Source of the DNA: Catenulispora sp. GP43
GTDB lineage: Bacteria > Actinomycetota > Actinomycetes > Streptomycetales > Catenulisporaceae
Direction: 5' to 3'
Assembly (NCBI RefSeq): GCF_041260665.1
Contig: NZ_JBGCCT010000018.1
Span: 124,001 to 188,000, forward strand
Length of the DNA: 64,000 nt
Below are positions 9,451-17,682 of the stretch, piece after piece (within the stretch, counting starts at the first letter, position 1; each line of letters begins with the position of its first letter). Under the pieces are notes generated by a model. That model saw only the letters and a list, made by a program, of their open reading frames with translations, was not told where the DNA came from and did no database searches. The translations under genes and the position numbers were made by a program.

Positions 9451-10941
9451 TCAGGACTCATGATCAGGGCGGCGGCGGGCCGCCAGCACGGTGCCGATCC
9501 CAACGAACAGGGCGGTCAGCGCGGTGACCGCTCCGAGGGCTGCTGACATGGGGACTCCGGTGTCGGGGAGGCTGCGCGCCTCCTTGCTGGGCTTGAGAAA
9601 GGGAAGCCGCGGATGCAGCTTCTTGGGCGCCGTGTGCCTGGGGTCGGGACGCGGCGTCGCGCTCGTGATCGTGGTCGCGGCCGGGACTAGCGCCCGCTGT
9701 TGCTGCTGCGGCCGCGAGGAGGCCACCGGGAAGCCGACGGTGCCGGCCTCCAGGTCGAACCGGATCGGGCCCTTGGCGAACGCCGGGAGCCCGATCAGGG
9801 TGCCGGAGTTCGCGGTCGAGGGCGCGTCGGCCACGGTGACCCCGGCACCCGGGCCGGTGCTGTAGTCCGCCGTCCAGCCGCCCGCCGGGACGCCGACGAC
9901 CAGCGAGCGTCCGGCGGGCCAGGTGCCGGCCGGGCCGCCGGGGACGTTCAGGGCGAACTCCGGCGTGCCGGTGTCGAACATCGCCGGGCCGCAGCTCTTG
10001 CGCAGCCCGGCGCCCTCGACGCAGGTCTGCACGGCACGCGGGTTCCAGGACGGCGGCGCCGCGAAGGCCGCCGTGGCCGGGTGGTCGGCCACCGCGCCGG
10101 TGTTCGAGCGGGAAGCGTAGGAGCCCATGTACGAACTCACATAAGCACGCGCGTCGTAGCCGCGCTGCGTCCCCGGGTGCCCGTTGCCGCTCCCGGGCGT
10201 CCGGGGCAGCTGCGCCAGGCCGTATCCGGCGGCCGGGACGTTCAGCTGGACCTCGCCGCTGACCAGCTCCGGGTCGTAGCGCACCGCGAACTGCCGGCCG
10301 ATGTGCTCGCCGGCGGCGTTGTGCAGCGCCCACAACGGGTTCATCAGCCCGGAGATCTCCTCCGGACTGACGCCCATGATCCCGTCGAGCACGCCGCCGA
10401 ACATGGCCGGCTTGACCCCGTGCGCCGCCGGGCAGTCCGGCTTGTCCGCGAAGCAGTCGGTCGAGCGGACCAGCTCGATCGGCAGCGGACCGGTGTGGAA
10501 GTCGCCGATCGCCACGTCGGCGTCGGCCCGGTCGCCGTGCAGCTGGATGCCGCTGCCGTAGCCGTAGGCCGCGGCCGCGCCGGTGACCGCGACCGCGCCG
10601 GCGGGGATCTTGTCGCCGGCCACGCGGATCCCGGTCGAGCCGGTGTCCAGCAGCAACAGCAGCGGCACGCCGCCGATCGCGACGGTCACCACCGGACGCG
10701 GCGCCGTGTCCGGGTCGGCGACGGAGAACGGGATGGAGCCGGCGCCGGGCTCGGCGAGCGCCGCCGGCACCGCCGCGCCGGCCGGGAGCCCCGCGGACAG
10801 CCCCACCGCGAGCCCGGCCGCCGGTGCGGAGCCGGGGCGCGCCGCCGCGTCGACCGCACCCGCCGAGGAGGCGGCGAACACCCCGCCGACCAGCCCGATC
10901 GCCGCCGCCGTTGCCGAGAGCCGTGTGGCCAAGGTCCCCAT
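9451..10941 (-). CDS. Cell-wall-anchored pepsin-like aspartic protease (LPDTG protein)
   Basis: 496 aa. A secretion signal (to about residue 30) is followed by a low-complexity Ala/Gly/Pro region and then an aspartyl-protease-like domain with the first catalytic triplet in LLLLLDTGSTGIRV (D99-T-G101) and a second FDTGTPEF about 220 residues later. The C terminus is a complete sortase signal: LPDTG at about 458, a hydrophobic helix and ARRRPDHES. Bilobal secreted aspartic proteases of this sort are rare in bacteria. A class F sortase is encoded at 58617, though class E enzymes elsewhere could also process it. Catalytic activity is inferred from the two Asp motifs. Confidence 0.8.
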   Translation of the reverse strand: MGTLATRLSATAAAIGLVGGVFAASSAGAVDAAARPGSAPAAGLAVGLSAGLPAGAAVPAALAEPGAGSIPFSVADPDTAPRPVVTVAIGGVPLLLLLDTGSTGIRVAGDKIPAGAVAVTGAAAAYGYGSGIQLHGDRADADVAIGDFHTGPLPIELVRSTDCFADKPDCPAAHGVKPAMFGGVLDGIMGVSPEEISGLMNPLWALHNAAGEHIGRQFAVRYDPELVSGEVQLNVPAAGYGLAQLPRTPGSGNGHPGTQRGYDARAYVSSYMGSYASRSNTGAVADHPATAAFAAPPSWNPRAVQTCVEGAGLRKSCGPAMFDTGTPEFALNVPGGPAGTWPAGRSLVVGVPAGGWTADYSTGPGAGVTVADAPSTANSGTLIGLPAFAKGPIRFDLEAGTVGFPVASSRPQQQQRALVPAATTITSATPRPDPRHTAPKKLHPRLPFLKPSKEARSLPDTGVPMSAALGAVTALTALFVGIGTVLAARRRPDHES

Positions 10942-11134
10942 CCGTCCGCCCGAGGTTGCCGAAGACGCGCCTACTCTGGGCGATCAGGACCCGGAGAAAC
11001 GAATCGCTTGCGCTGAACGGATGAACACCGTCCCGATTCCCTTCGCGCCCGTCCGCGCGACCTGGAAACGTAAGGGGCGACCACGGTGCGAGCCGCCCGT
11101 CACCGCCACCGCAGGACCCTGACGAGGAGACCCC

Positions 11135-11911
11135 ATGAAGCCGACCGAAGCGGCCATCGGCGCACCCTGCTGGGTGGAACTGGGCACCGCGGACGTCCCG
11201 CAGGCCGGCGAGTTCTACAGTGCCCTGTTCGACTGGACCGTCGCCACCGACCCCCGCGCCGAGACGGGCGGCTACACCACGGCCTCCCTGGCCGGCGTGC
11301 CCGTCGCCGCCATCTCCCCGCTGTACGCCCCGGGCCAGCTGGTCGCCTGGAGCGTCTCCTTCGCGGTCCTGGACTCCGACGCCACCGCCTCGCGGGCTGC
11401 CGAGGAAGGCGGCGCCGTGCTGATGGCCCCGATGGACATCTTCGACAACGGCCGCTTCGCCGTCCTGCGCGACCCCGGCGGCGCGATGTTCTCGGTCTGG
11501 CAGCCGCGCGGCTTCCAGGGCTTCGGCCTGTGGGACGAGCCCGGGGCGGCGTGCTGGGTGGAGCTGGCGACCCGCGACGTCCCCACGGCCACGGCGTTCT
11601 ACCAGGGGCTGCTCGGCTGGTCGGCGAGCAGCGGCGACTACCCGCACCTGAGTGCCGGCGGCCGGCAGTTCGGCGGCCTGCGGGACATGAACGCGATGGG
11701 CGTGCCCGAGGACGTGCCGACGCACTGGCTGGTGCACTTCAAGGCCCCGGACGTGGCGGCGACGGCCGCGCGGGCGCAGGCGCTCGGCGCGCAGACCCTG
11801 TCCGGGCCGTTCCACCTGCCCGGGACGGGGTATTTCGCGACGCTGCGGGATCCGCAGGGAGCTGTGTTCGCGGTGTACCAGGCCGAGGACGAGGACGCCG
11901 CGGTGGCTTGA
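11135..11911 (+). CDS. Double VOC (glyoxalase/bleomycin-resistance) domain protein
   Basis: 258 aa made of two vicinal-oxygen-chelate units. Each opens with CWVELGTADVPQAGEFYSALF or CWVELATRDVPTATAFYQGLL and closes with a FAVLRDPGGAMFSVWQ-like or FATLRDPQGAVFAVYQ-like strand, so one polypeptide carries both halves of a VOC module. Members bind metals and small hydrophobic ligands; the substrate is unknown. GAGGAGA precedes the ATG. The upstream 193 bp is shared with the divergent protease gene. Confidence 0.87.
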   Translation: MKPTEAAIGAPCWVELGTADVPQAGEFYSALFDWTVATDPRAETGGYTTASLAGVPVAAISPLYAPGQLVAWSVSFAVLDSDATASRAAEEGGAVLMAPMDIFDNGRFAVLRDPGGAMFSVWQPRGFQGFGLWDEPGAACWVELATRDVPTATAFYQGLLGWSASSGDYPHLSAGGRQFGGLRDMNAMGVPEDVPTHWLVHFKAPDVAATAARAQALGAQTLSGPFHLPGTGYFATLRDPQGAVFAVYQAEDEDAAVA

Positions 11912-11924
11912 GCGGCCACCGCGG
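11898..11924. terminator. Perfect 10-bp hairpin terminator
   Basis: CCGCGGTGGC at 11898-11907 pairs with GCCACCGCGG at 11915-11924 across a seven-base loop that includes the VOC stop codon. It lies between convergent genes and could end transcription from either side. There is no U tract, as is common in actinomycetes. Confidence 0.6.
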
Positions 11925-11991
11925 CTCCCGGCTGACACCTTGGTCGCGACCACGATGCCGCGATCGGACCACTACACCTTGATCGGAACCT

Positions 11992-12249
11992 CTATGCCGT
12001 GATCGGGACCTCGTAGACCTCGGTCGCCGGATGGCCGGCGCGCTCGTGGACCCGCTGCACGGCCTCCTTGCTCGGCCCGGTGGACAGGCAGAAGACCATG
12101 CCGGACTCGGGGTCCAGCCAGGCCTTCTCGAAGTGCACGCCCTCGTCGGCCTCGATGGCGAGGTCGGCGGCGTGCGCCTCCTTCAGCTGGTCGCCGGTCA
12201 CGCCGACGAATCCTTCGTGCACATCCATGAAGGTCGCCACACAGACCAC
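11992..12249 (-). CDS. SCO4226-like nickel-binding protein (DUF4242)
   Basis: 85 aa. FMDVHEGFVGVTGDQLKEAHAADL followed by EADEGVHFEKAWLDPESGMVFCL matches the small ferredoxin-like-fold DUF4242 family whose Streptomyces member SCO4226 binds nickel through His and surrounding residues. Here the His residues in DVHEG and AHAAD and in GVHFEKAW are candidates. The start is either the GTG at 12249, with GGAAGGGAAG close upstream, or the GTG at 12240. It is a single gene; the 80 bp before it separate it from the DUF1707 gene. Confidence 0.82.
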   Translation of the reverse strand: MVCVATFMDVHEGFVGVTGDQLKEAHAADLAIEADEGVHFEKAWLDPESGMVFCLSTGPSKEAVQRVHERAGHPATEVYEVPITA

Positions 12250-12330
12250 CTTCCCTTCCTTAGGCAGCGCTGCTTCCTACCAAGCATCGCCGCTCCGGGC
12301 CGGTCCCGCCCGATCGACGAAATTCCGCAG

Positions 12331-12921
12331 TCAGAGCGAGCTCTCGCCCCGCACCCACTGCCCGAGCGTGCGCCGCGGGTAGCGGACGATGACGTCCCCG
12401 CTGACCCGCCCGGACACCTTCACCCGCAGCGTCACCGGCGTGTTCGCGTCCGAGCGCGGTGTGCGGATCTTGATGTCGCCCATGCGCACCTTCAGGTTCT
12501 CGGTCTCCACCGACACCCCGGGCTTGGTGATCAGCACCAGGTCGCCGCCGAACCCGACCTCGACGTACAGCTCCAGCTCACCGTGCTCCGACACCGCCTC
12601 GGTGAAGTCCAGCCGCACATCGCCGCCGACCATCTTGATCTCGAACCGCCGCGGCACACGCCACACCCCGACCCGCTGCAACGTGCCGAACCGCTGGTCG
12701 GCCACGACCACGTCGCGCTCGGTGGCCGGCGCCGCCTCGACGGCCGGGACCGGCAGGTCGCGGGTCAGGTCGGCCAACTCCCCCACGGTGCGCGCACTCA
12801 GCGCCGCCTCCACCCGCTCGTCCAGCTCCTCGCCGGTCAGCCGGCCGTCGGCCGAGGCGTCACGCAGGATGTCGACGACCTGGTCGCGGTCGGCATGCGA
12901 GGCCTTCATCTCCACCGACAT
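12331..12921 (-). CDS. DUF1707 domain protein with C-terminal beta-rich domain
   Basis: 196 aa. The N-terminal 55 residues carry the DUF1707 pattern: SHADRDQVVDILRDASADGRLTGEELDERV and then a TVGELADLTRDLP turn. After a linker comes a repetitive beta-rich region (GDVRLDF, ELELYVEVGFGGDLVLITKPG, GDIKIRTP) resembling the DUF4097/cell-wall-active-regulator-like beta solenoid. No membrane segment is visible. DUF1707 occurs in actinobacterial septum and envelope proteins, but its role is not established. The start could also be a GTG at 12942. Confidence 0.8.
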   Translation of the reverse strand: MSVEMKASHADRDQVVDILRDASADGRLTGEELDERVEAALSARTVGELADLTRDLPVPAVEAAPATERDVVVADQRFGTLQRVGVWRVPRRFEIKMVGGDVRLDFTEAVSEHGELELYVEVGFGGDLVLITKPGVSVETENLKVRMGDIKIRTPRSDANTPVTLRVKVSGRVSGDVIVRYPRRTLGQWVRGESSL

Positions 12922-13020
12922 GTTTTGATCTTCATCGCTCACGCTGACAGCTTGCTGGGCCGCGCAGGACGAGCGCAAGCAGGTTGCCGGAGCCATCAGT
13001 AGTCTGCGACCGTCCCGCTT

Positions 13021-13329
13021 ATGCCGGGAGAGCGCACGCTGCGGGTGCGCATCAACACTCGGGGTATCGGCCTGGTCGACCATCGCGGCCCGCGGGGAAC
13101 CTGGTACTCGCTGCCGACCGAGCACCACGAGCACTACTTCCTGGTGGACGCGAGAGGCGCCACCGCACCCCACGAAAGCCTGGACCTGTATCCCGGCGAA
13201 ACCATCACCTGGATCGACATCGACGCCCTGCGGACCACAGCCATCTGGCCGCGACGCCTCGCCTGGCGCATCGCGTACTGGTACCGCGCGGGCTGGCCGG
13301 CTCGGCCGGCGGAGGAGCACCCGGCCTAG
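13021..13329 (+). CDS. Hypothetical protein (102 aa)
   Basis: A G/C3-rich frame diverging from the DUF1707 gene. It begins MPGERTLRVRINTRGIGLVDHRG and contains several aromatic and basic segments (LAWRIAYWYRAGW) but no signal peptide or membrane helix. I do not recognise the family. No ribosome site is visible before the ATG; a TAGTCT at 13000-13005 could be a -10 element giving a nine-base leader. It converges on the next gene with nine bases between. Confidence 0.5.
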   Translation: MPGERTLRVRINTRGIGLVDHRGPRGTWYSLPTEHHEHYFLVDARGATAPHESLDLYPGETITWIDIDALRTTAIWPRRLAWRIAYWYRAGWPARPAEEHPA

Positions 13330-13338
13330 CCCGTCGCC

Positions 13339-13899
13339 CTAGCCCGCCTTACGCCGCCCCCAGGGCTTGGTCACCGAGATCATGACGTTCGCCAGGTACA
13401 CGCAGGTCGCGACCGACGGAATGATCACCATGTTGTACCGCAGGAACCCCAGATGCATGTCGGCGACCGATCCGACCGGATGCAGCGCGGCGACGTGCGC
13501 GGCCTCGTCCAGGCGGGCCCGCAGCGCGAAGATCGAGGCCCCGGCGGCGGCGAGCGTGAGCCAGAACTTCACCGTGACCCAGCGCCAGGTGAACAGGCGC
13601 CAGGACGTGGCCAGGGCGAGCCACAGGCCGGACAGCAGGGCCGTAAGGCTCACCGGGAGCACGAGCGTGTCGCCGATGACCTTCATGGCCCGGTAGGCGG
13701 CGCGCACCATGTCCGCGTCGTCGGTCGTCATCGCGGTGACGGCCAGCGCCAGCAGGCACAGCGTCACCCCGAGCCAGCTGACCGAGACCGCCACGTGCAG
13801 GCAGACCAGGGCTTTGCGCCCCCGCCTGCCCAGACGCGGGAGCACCGTCCCGGCACCCCGTTTCCCCACGGCCTCCTGCGCATCTGGCACGGCAGTCAC
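13339..13899 (-). CDS. DUF2269-like integral membrane protein
   Basis: 186 aa from a GTG preceded by CAGGAG at eight bases. It has four hydrophobic segments, the first reading LVCLHVAVSVSWLGVTLCLLAL and including the H-x(5)-W pattern of small heme-like membrane proteins, later FTWRWVTVKFWLTLAAAGASIF and NMVIIPSVATCVYLANVMISV. This is the arrangement seen in DUF2269 family proteins, whose biochemical function is unknown. It is not obviously in an operon. Confidence 0.68.
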   Translation of the reverse strand: MTAVPDAQEAVGKRGAGTVLPRLGRRGRKALVCLHVAVSVSWLGVTLCLLALAVTAMTTDDADMVRAAYRAMKVIGDTLVLPVSLTALLSGLWLALATSWRLFTWRWVTVKFWLTLAAAGASIFALRARLDEAAHVAALHPVGSVADMHLGFLRYNMVIIPSVATCVYLANVMISVTKPWGRRKAG

Positions 13900-14382
13900 G
13901 GCTATCCACTCCTGTCATCACGGTCGGCACGATCCCAGCCGCCGTCAACGCTCCCCGGCGCGCGGATGCGGCCACAACCGCCGCCGGGAGTGTCCGGTAC
14001 TACTGCGGGAGTGGTAGGGCAGAGTGGTTGGCCCCGGTTGATCGCCTCCACCCAGGTGCTCAGCCAGATCAACGTGGACTGCTTCGCCTTGGAACTCGCG
14101 ACCGCCGCGCGCTCCACTACCTCCTCCACCGCCGATGTGACGCGCCTGCACTCCGCACTGCTCAGGGTCAGGCCTACGCACGCCTCGCCCTGGCAAGCGG
14201 CTCCGAACCGGTGTGGGCCCTGGAGATGGAACGAGCCGGGACCATCGAAGCGATGGCCCCGGCTGTCCGGGAGTCGATGGCCGGTGGCGGGCTTCAGCCA
14301 CTGCTCCCGTATCGGGATCCTGATGCTGCCGGCGCCTGTCGAGTGTCGGCCGTACCGGATCCGTGGTGTGATCTACGCTGCG
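13900..14382. other. Gap without a supported gene
   Basis: About 480 bp between the DUF2269-like gene start and the protease stop. Both strands contain open frames of 75-135 codons, but none has a convincing start, ribosome site or recognisable motif. The plus-strand stretch around 14100-14300 has weak protein-like composition and may be a decayed gene. The part near 13900-13960 should hold the promoter of the membrane-protein gene; I could not pick it out. Confidence 0.5.
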
Positions 14383-15276
14383 TCAGCCCTGGACGAGCTT
14401 GCCGACCGCGTACACCTCGTCGACGTCGCCGGTGGTGAAGAAGCTCCACGGCACGTTGACGAACCCGTTGTCGCCCCAGCTGCTGCCCCAGCTGTTCTCG
14501 ATGGTGACGCCCTGGTCGGTGTAGCCGATCACGGCCACCTCGTGGCCGCCGACGACGGGGTCGCTGCTGTCGTCGCCGGGCTGGTAGCTGTAGTCCGAGG
14601 CCGCCGAGCCGCTCAGGTCCATGAAGCTCTGGCGCACGTTGAACCCGATCGACACCGGCAGGCCCTGGGAGATGGCGTCCTCGATGGCCGCCTGCGTCCC
14701 GTCCCCGACCGGCAGGGTCTGGTACCCGGACAGCTTGTAGTGCGCGGCGTTCGCGCGCTCGTTGCCGTCCGGCTGGGTGGTGTAGTCGAAGTCACCCTGG
14801 TAGTAGTCGGCCTTGGTGTCGATGCCCTGCTGCTGCTCCATCCCAAGAGCGACGTCGCCGGTGGTGCCCTGGTCGTTGCCCTGGGCGATCTGGGCGTAGA
14901 TGTACATCGGCGCCATCGGGGCCCCGGAGATGCCCTGCTCGTTCATCAGGATCCCGTAGGCGCTGTACCCGGTCGCCCAGGTCACGCACGAGCCGACCTG
15001 ACCCTGGTCGCCCGGCGAGAGCGCGTACTGGGCCAGGCTGGCGCTGCCCGGAGCGTCCGCGGACGCGGCGGCGAGCAGGTGGTGGCTGTGCAGCTGCGCG
15101 GCCAGCCCGGCCCGCTCGGCGGCCCGAGCCCGGGCGATGTTCAGCCCGGTCGCGTAGTGGTGGTGCCGAACGGCCTTGGCGGGCTGCGCGGCGGACGCCG
15201 GCGAGGCCGCGACGGCGGTGATCGCGGCGGCAGTCGCGAACGCCGCGGCTATGCCGACGGTCTTGGCGTGGTGCAT
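14383..15276 (-). CDS. Secreted papain-like (C1 family) cysteine peptidase
   Basis: 297 aa. A signal peptide ends near ASPASAA (about residue 30), followed by a short pro-region. The catalytic set is intact: Q93 and C97 in GDQGQVGSCVTWATGY, H245 in VVGGHEVAVIGY and N261 in IENSWGSSWGDNGF. The mature domain is short for papain, as is usual for bacterial C1 enzymes. GGGAG lies six bases before the ATG. An extracellular protease role fits; the substrate and whether it self-activates are unknown. It is monocistronic, with long gaps on both sides. Confidence 0.9.
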   Translation of the reverse strand: MHHAKTVGIAAAFATAAAITAVAASPASAAQPAKAVRHHHYATGLNIARARAAERAGLAAQLHSHHLLAAASADAPGSASLAQYALSPGDQGQVGSCVTWATGYSAYGILMNEQGISGAPMAPMYIYAQIAQGNDQGTTGDVALGMEQQQGIDTKADYYQGDFDYTTQPDGNERANAAHYKLSGYQTLPVGDGTQAAIEDAISQGLPVSIGFNVRQSFMDLSGSAASDYSYQPGDDSSDPVVGGHEVAVIGYTDQGVTIENSWGSSWGDNGFVNVPWSFFTTGDVDEVYAVGKLVQG

Positions 15277-15736
15277 GAGAACTCCCTTGTTCTACGTGTC
15301 CGTGAAGGTGGCATGACTCTGATACGCCGGCCCGCGCAGCACGGCCCGCAGGCAACCGCAGTCAGGATCTTGAGCAGCCCTTGACATCGCAGCCACACCC
15401 GGGCACACGTCGGCCCGGTACCGGGCGCGTACACGCACCGGTGCCGTGAGGACATGCGAACCCTGGGAGATGACCGCCGAAGACCGACGCCGAAAGCAGC
15501 AAATCCAGGTGACGACGGTTACGCCGACGCGGCGCGACCGGATGCCCCTGCTTCGCGACGGAGACCGGCTGCGGTCCGGCCTCGGCTGCGGAGGGGGCTC
15601 GTACTAGTGAGGAAACGTAGCAAGTACCTGCGACTTACGTCAGCCATCAGCCTGGCAAAAGCTTCGCAAAGGGCTCATAGGGTCGGTGCAAGGGGAACCC
15701 TTGGGACGGGCGCTGTCTCTTCCTGAACTGCCTCGT
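15277..15736. other. Gap without a supported gene
   Basis: 460 bp upstream of the protease gene and downstream of the CoiA-like gene. A 90-codon frame at 15454-15726 on the plus strand lacks a ribosome site and has irregular composition. A CCCGGTACCGGG palindrome occurs near 15415. Sequence from about 15610 to 15720 is less G/C-rich than its surroundings. I see no RNA gene. Confidence 0.5.
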
Positions 15737-17083
15737 TCACACTCGACGGCGTGCGCTGTCCAAACGCTCTTGGACGATCGCACGCAGCCGGCCATCCGCC
15801 TCGTAGCGGTTGGCGACCACTGCCCACCAAGGGTGCTCGCTCTTCGCCAGAACGACCGCGAGCCGCTCCGCCCGCGCAGTATCCAGATCGAAGCGCTGCT
15901 GATCGTCGATGCTCGCCAGGCCGGCCACCACGTCCAGGCTCGACGGCAATGCGGCACTGACCCGCTCGCATTCCGCATCGGCGCGCAGGAACGCCAGCTG
16001 GAGCCGGACCAGTTCCTCGGGGACGTGATCCGGGTCGGTCACGCCTGGACCAGGACCGTCGGCGAACGAACGGGTCAACCACTCGCCCACCGCGATGCGG
16101 TCGCCGGTGTCGCGCGGCGCGCGCCTCGTGCCGGGTTTGCCGGTCTCGCCGTAGTGGCACCGCGGATCGATCGGACGCGGAAGCTGCGGACTCTCCGGCC
16201 CCGCTTCGATCGTCCCGGCGTCGGTATAGGGGTCTGCCTCAGTACGGCCCTGAAGGAACTCGGCCTTGTCGACCGGCGTGACCCACATGTAGTTCCCACC
16301 ACGGCGTGTGGTGGCGGGCTGGTAGAGCGGCACATACTCGCCGGCGGCGGTCTCGGCCACAAAGCTGTCGAGATACACCCCGCGAGCCGCGAGCCAGACA
16401 CCGTGCCAGTCTCCGCAAGACCCGCGCTTCTTCACCGGACACGGCCCGAAGCCCTTTTGGCAGCGTTCCATACGCAGGCTGCGGACACCGCCTCGGACGT
16501 TCAGCTGTTTGCCGGCGGCGTGTCGCCAGTCCGTGATCTTGTCCAGCCGGTTCCACGGCCCCCGGTCGATGACCTGCGACCGGTCATTGTCGACCGTCCA
16601 CATGGGAGTGATGCCATGCCTTTTGGCCGTCGCGGTCCGCTTGATCGCCGCCGGGCCGGTGATATGCGAGAACTGGATCTCCCACCCGATGGGGCCGCCG
16701 TCACCCCCGTCGACCAGGACATCGGTTCGCCGGGCCCCGTCCACGGACAGATCCTCGACATCGGCGGCGAACCCGGCGCGCTGCGCGACGTTCGCTATCC
16801 GCTCCTTGAGCGCCCTGTGTTTGGGGCCTTCATTGCGATGCGGCTTGGCTTCCCGTCGCAGATGAGAAGCGAAACGCAGACCATCGCGCACCTGGATGTA
16901 CATCGCCTCGGGGCACTCGGTGCCGTCGTCATCGTCGACCGCGACGCAGCGCAGCAGGCGGGGTCGGGACGGGTCCGGCTTGAAGATCTCCTCCCACAGG
17001 TCCGGCCGGTCGGGATGCCCCAGGTCTTCCAGCGAGAGGTTGATGAGGATGTGGTACCCAGCGTGCCAGACAGTCTGAGTCAC
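15737..17083 (-). CDS. CoiA-like competence/nuclease family protein
   Basis: 448 aa from a GTG at 17083. The central segment RRTDVLVDGGDGGPIGWEIQFSHIT has the D...E-x-Q arrangement of a PD-(D/E)xK nuclease fold, and it is followed by AIKRTATAKRHGITPMWTV, the layout of CoiA-type proteins where a nuclease core precedes a W-bearing strand. A later CPVKKRGSCGDWHGV region with spaced Cys residues could bind zinc. CoiA helps process incoming DNA in competent bacteria; actinobacterial relatives are of unknown role. No ribosome site is visible, so the start is uncertain. Upstream lies a duplicated promoter-like element. Confidence 0.6.
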   Translation of the reverse strand: MTQTVWHAGYHILINLSLEDLGHPDRPDLWEEIFKPDPSRPRLLRCVAVDDDDGTECPEAMYIQVRDGLRFASHLRREAKPHRNEGPKHRALKERIANVAQRAGFAADVEDLSVDGARRTDVLVDGGDGGPIGWEIQFSHITGPAAIKRTATAKRHGITPMWTVDNDRSQVIDRGPWNRLDKITDWRHAAGKQLNVRGGVRSLRMERCQKGFGPCPVKKRGSCGDWHGVWLAARGVYLDSFVAETAAGEYVPLYQPATTRRGGNYMWVTPVDKAEFLQGRTEADPYTDAGTIEAGPESPQLPRPIDPRCHYGETGKPGTRRAPRDTGDRIAVGEWLTRSFADGPGPGVTDPDHVPEELVRLQLAFLRADAECERVSAALPSSLDVVAGLASIDDQQRFDLDTARAERLAVVLAKSEHPWWAVVANRYEADGRLRAIVQERLDSARRRV

Positions 17084-17194
17084 ATCACCAGAGTAACCAC
17101 GAACCCTGACATAAGTATCGGAGAAGAATTGCGGTGCGATCGCCGGCAGCCCGCAACCGACTTCCAGAGCGGGCCGGGATCCGCCGCCGTGTAT

Positions 17195-17223
17195 CTCTTG
17201 GCGGGAGCGTGAGACGGCGGACC
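17195..17223 (+). repeat. Copy 1 of a direct repeat (5' control element)
   Basis: Twenty-nine bases, with core GGCGGGAGCGTGAGACGGCG, recur almost exactly at 17446-17475, 251 bp away. After this copy the sequence runs GTCACGAGGTGCCCCTCG and then GTGAGT, and a 31-codon frame follows before a TAA. The parallel with copy 2, which precedes a real gene, suggests a duplicated and decayed gene start. Confidence 0.75.
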
Positions 17224-17445
17224 CCGTCACGAGGTGCCCCTCGTGAGTCTTTGTACGCCAGGCGTCGCCCGGCGGACCCGGGCGCGATGCTCCACCTATG
17301 TGGTACCCCGCCACGGCCCCGGGGATACGGAACGTTAATGCGATCCCGTGATCCGGGCGGCACATCATCTATGAAGAACCCGCCACGGTCTCAAGGCTCT
17401 GTGACACGCTGACCGGCGGGTGCAGGCAGGTTCGTCGTCGTGTGA

Positions 17446-17475
17446 CTCTTTGGCGGGAGCGTGAGACGGCGGACC
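17446..17475 (+). repeat. Copy 2 of the direct repeat, upstream of the peptide/sigma gene pair
   Basis: Same core as copy 1 with one extra T near its left end. It is followed by GTGACAAGGAGGTGCCTCTCG, whose AAGGAGGTG is the ribosome site of the 61-aa peptide. The repeat therefore sits in the promoter or 5' leader of that gene. The gap 17084-17496 otherwise holds only copy 1 and its short downstream frame. Confidence 0.75.
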
Positions 17476-17496
17476 GTGACAAGGAGGTGCCTCTCG

Positions 17497-17682
17497 TTGA
17501 ACGTGATCCGTCTTTCCCGAACAGAACCCCGCGAAACATTTGGTGAGCTTCGCGGGATTCCGCACCGAATGAGCGTCATCGCCCTGATCGGCTGGCTGGC
17601 GGTGATGCGCTGGTCGCCCGAGCAGATCATCGCGGTTCTGCTGGTACTCGCGCCGTCCTCGGTCCCCGGCGGCCAGGCGTGA
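17497..17682 (+). CDS. Small membrane-associated peptide overlapping the sigma-like gene (61 aa)
   Basis: TTG at 17497 is the best start because AAGGAGG lies nine bases upstream; a GTG twelve codons earlier has none. The product begins NVIRLSRTEPRETFGELRG and contains one hydrophobic stretch (MSVIALIGWLAVMRW and IIAVLLVLAP). Its stop overlaps the GTG of the next gene (GTGA), so the two are translationally coupled. I do not recognise it. Being a short, possibly membrane-bound neighbour of a sigma-like gene, an anti-sigma or sensor role is conceivable, but this is inference. Confidence 0.6.
   Translation: MNVIRLSRTEPRETFGELRGIPHRMSVIALIGWLAVMRWSPEQIIAVLLVLAPSSVPGGQA

Noticed and set aside
14028-14438. 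A plus-strand frame with some protein-like segments upstream of the protease stop
   Set aside because: Overlaps the protease 3' end and has no start signal or family match; at best a remnant.
15454-15726. A 90-codon plus-strand frame upstream of the CoiA-like gene end
   Set aside because: No ribosome site, uneven composition and no recognisable motif.
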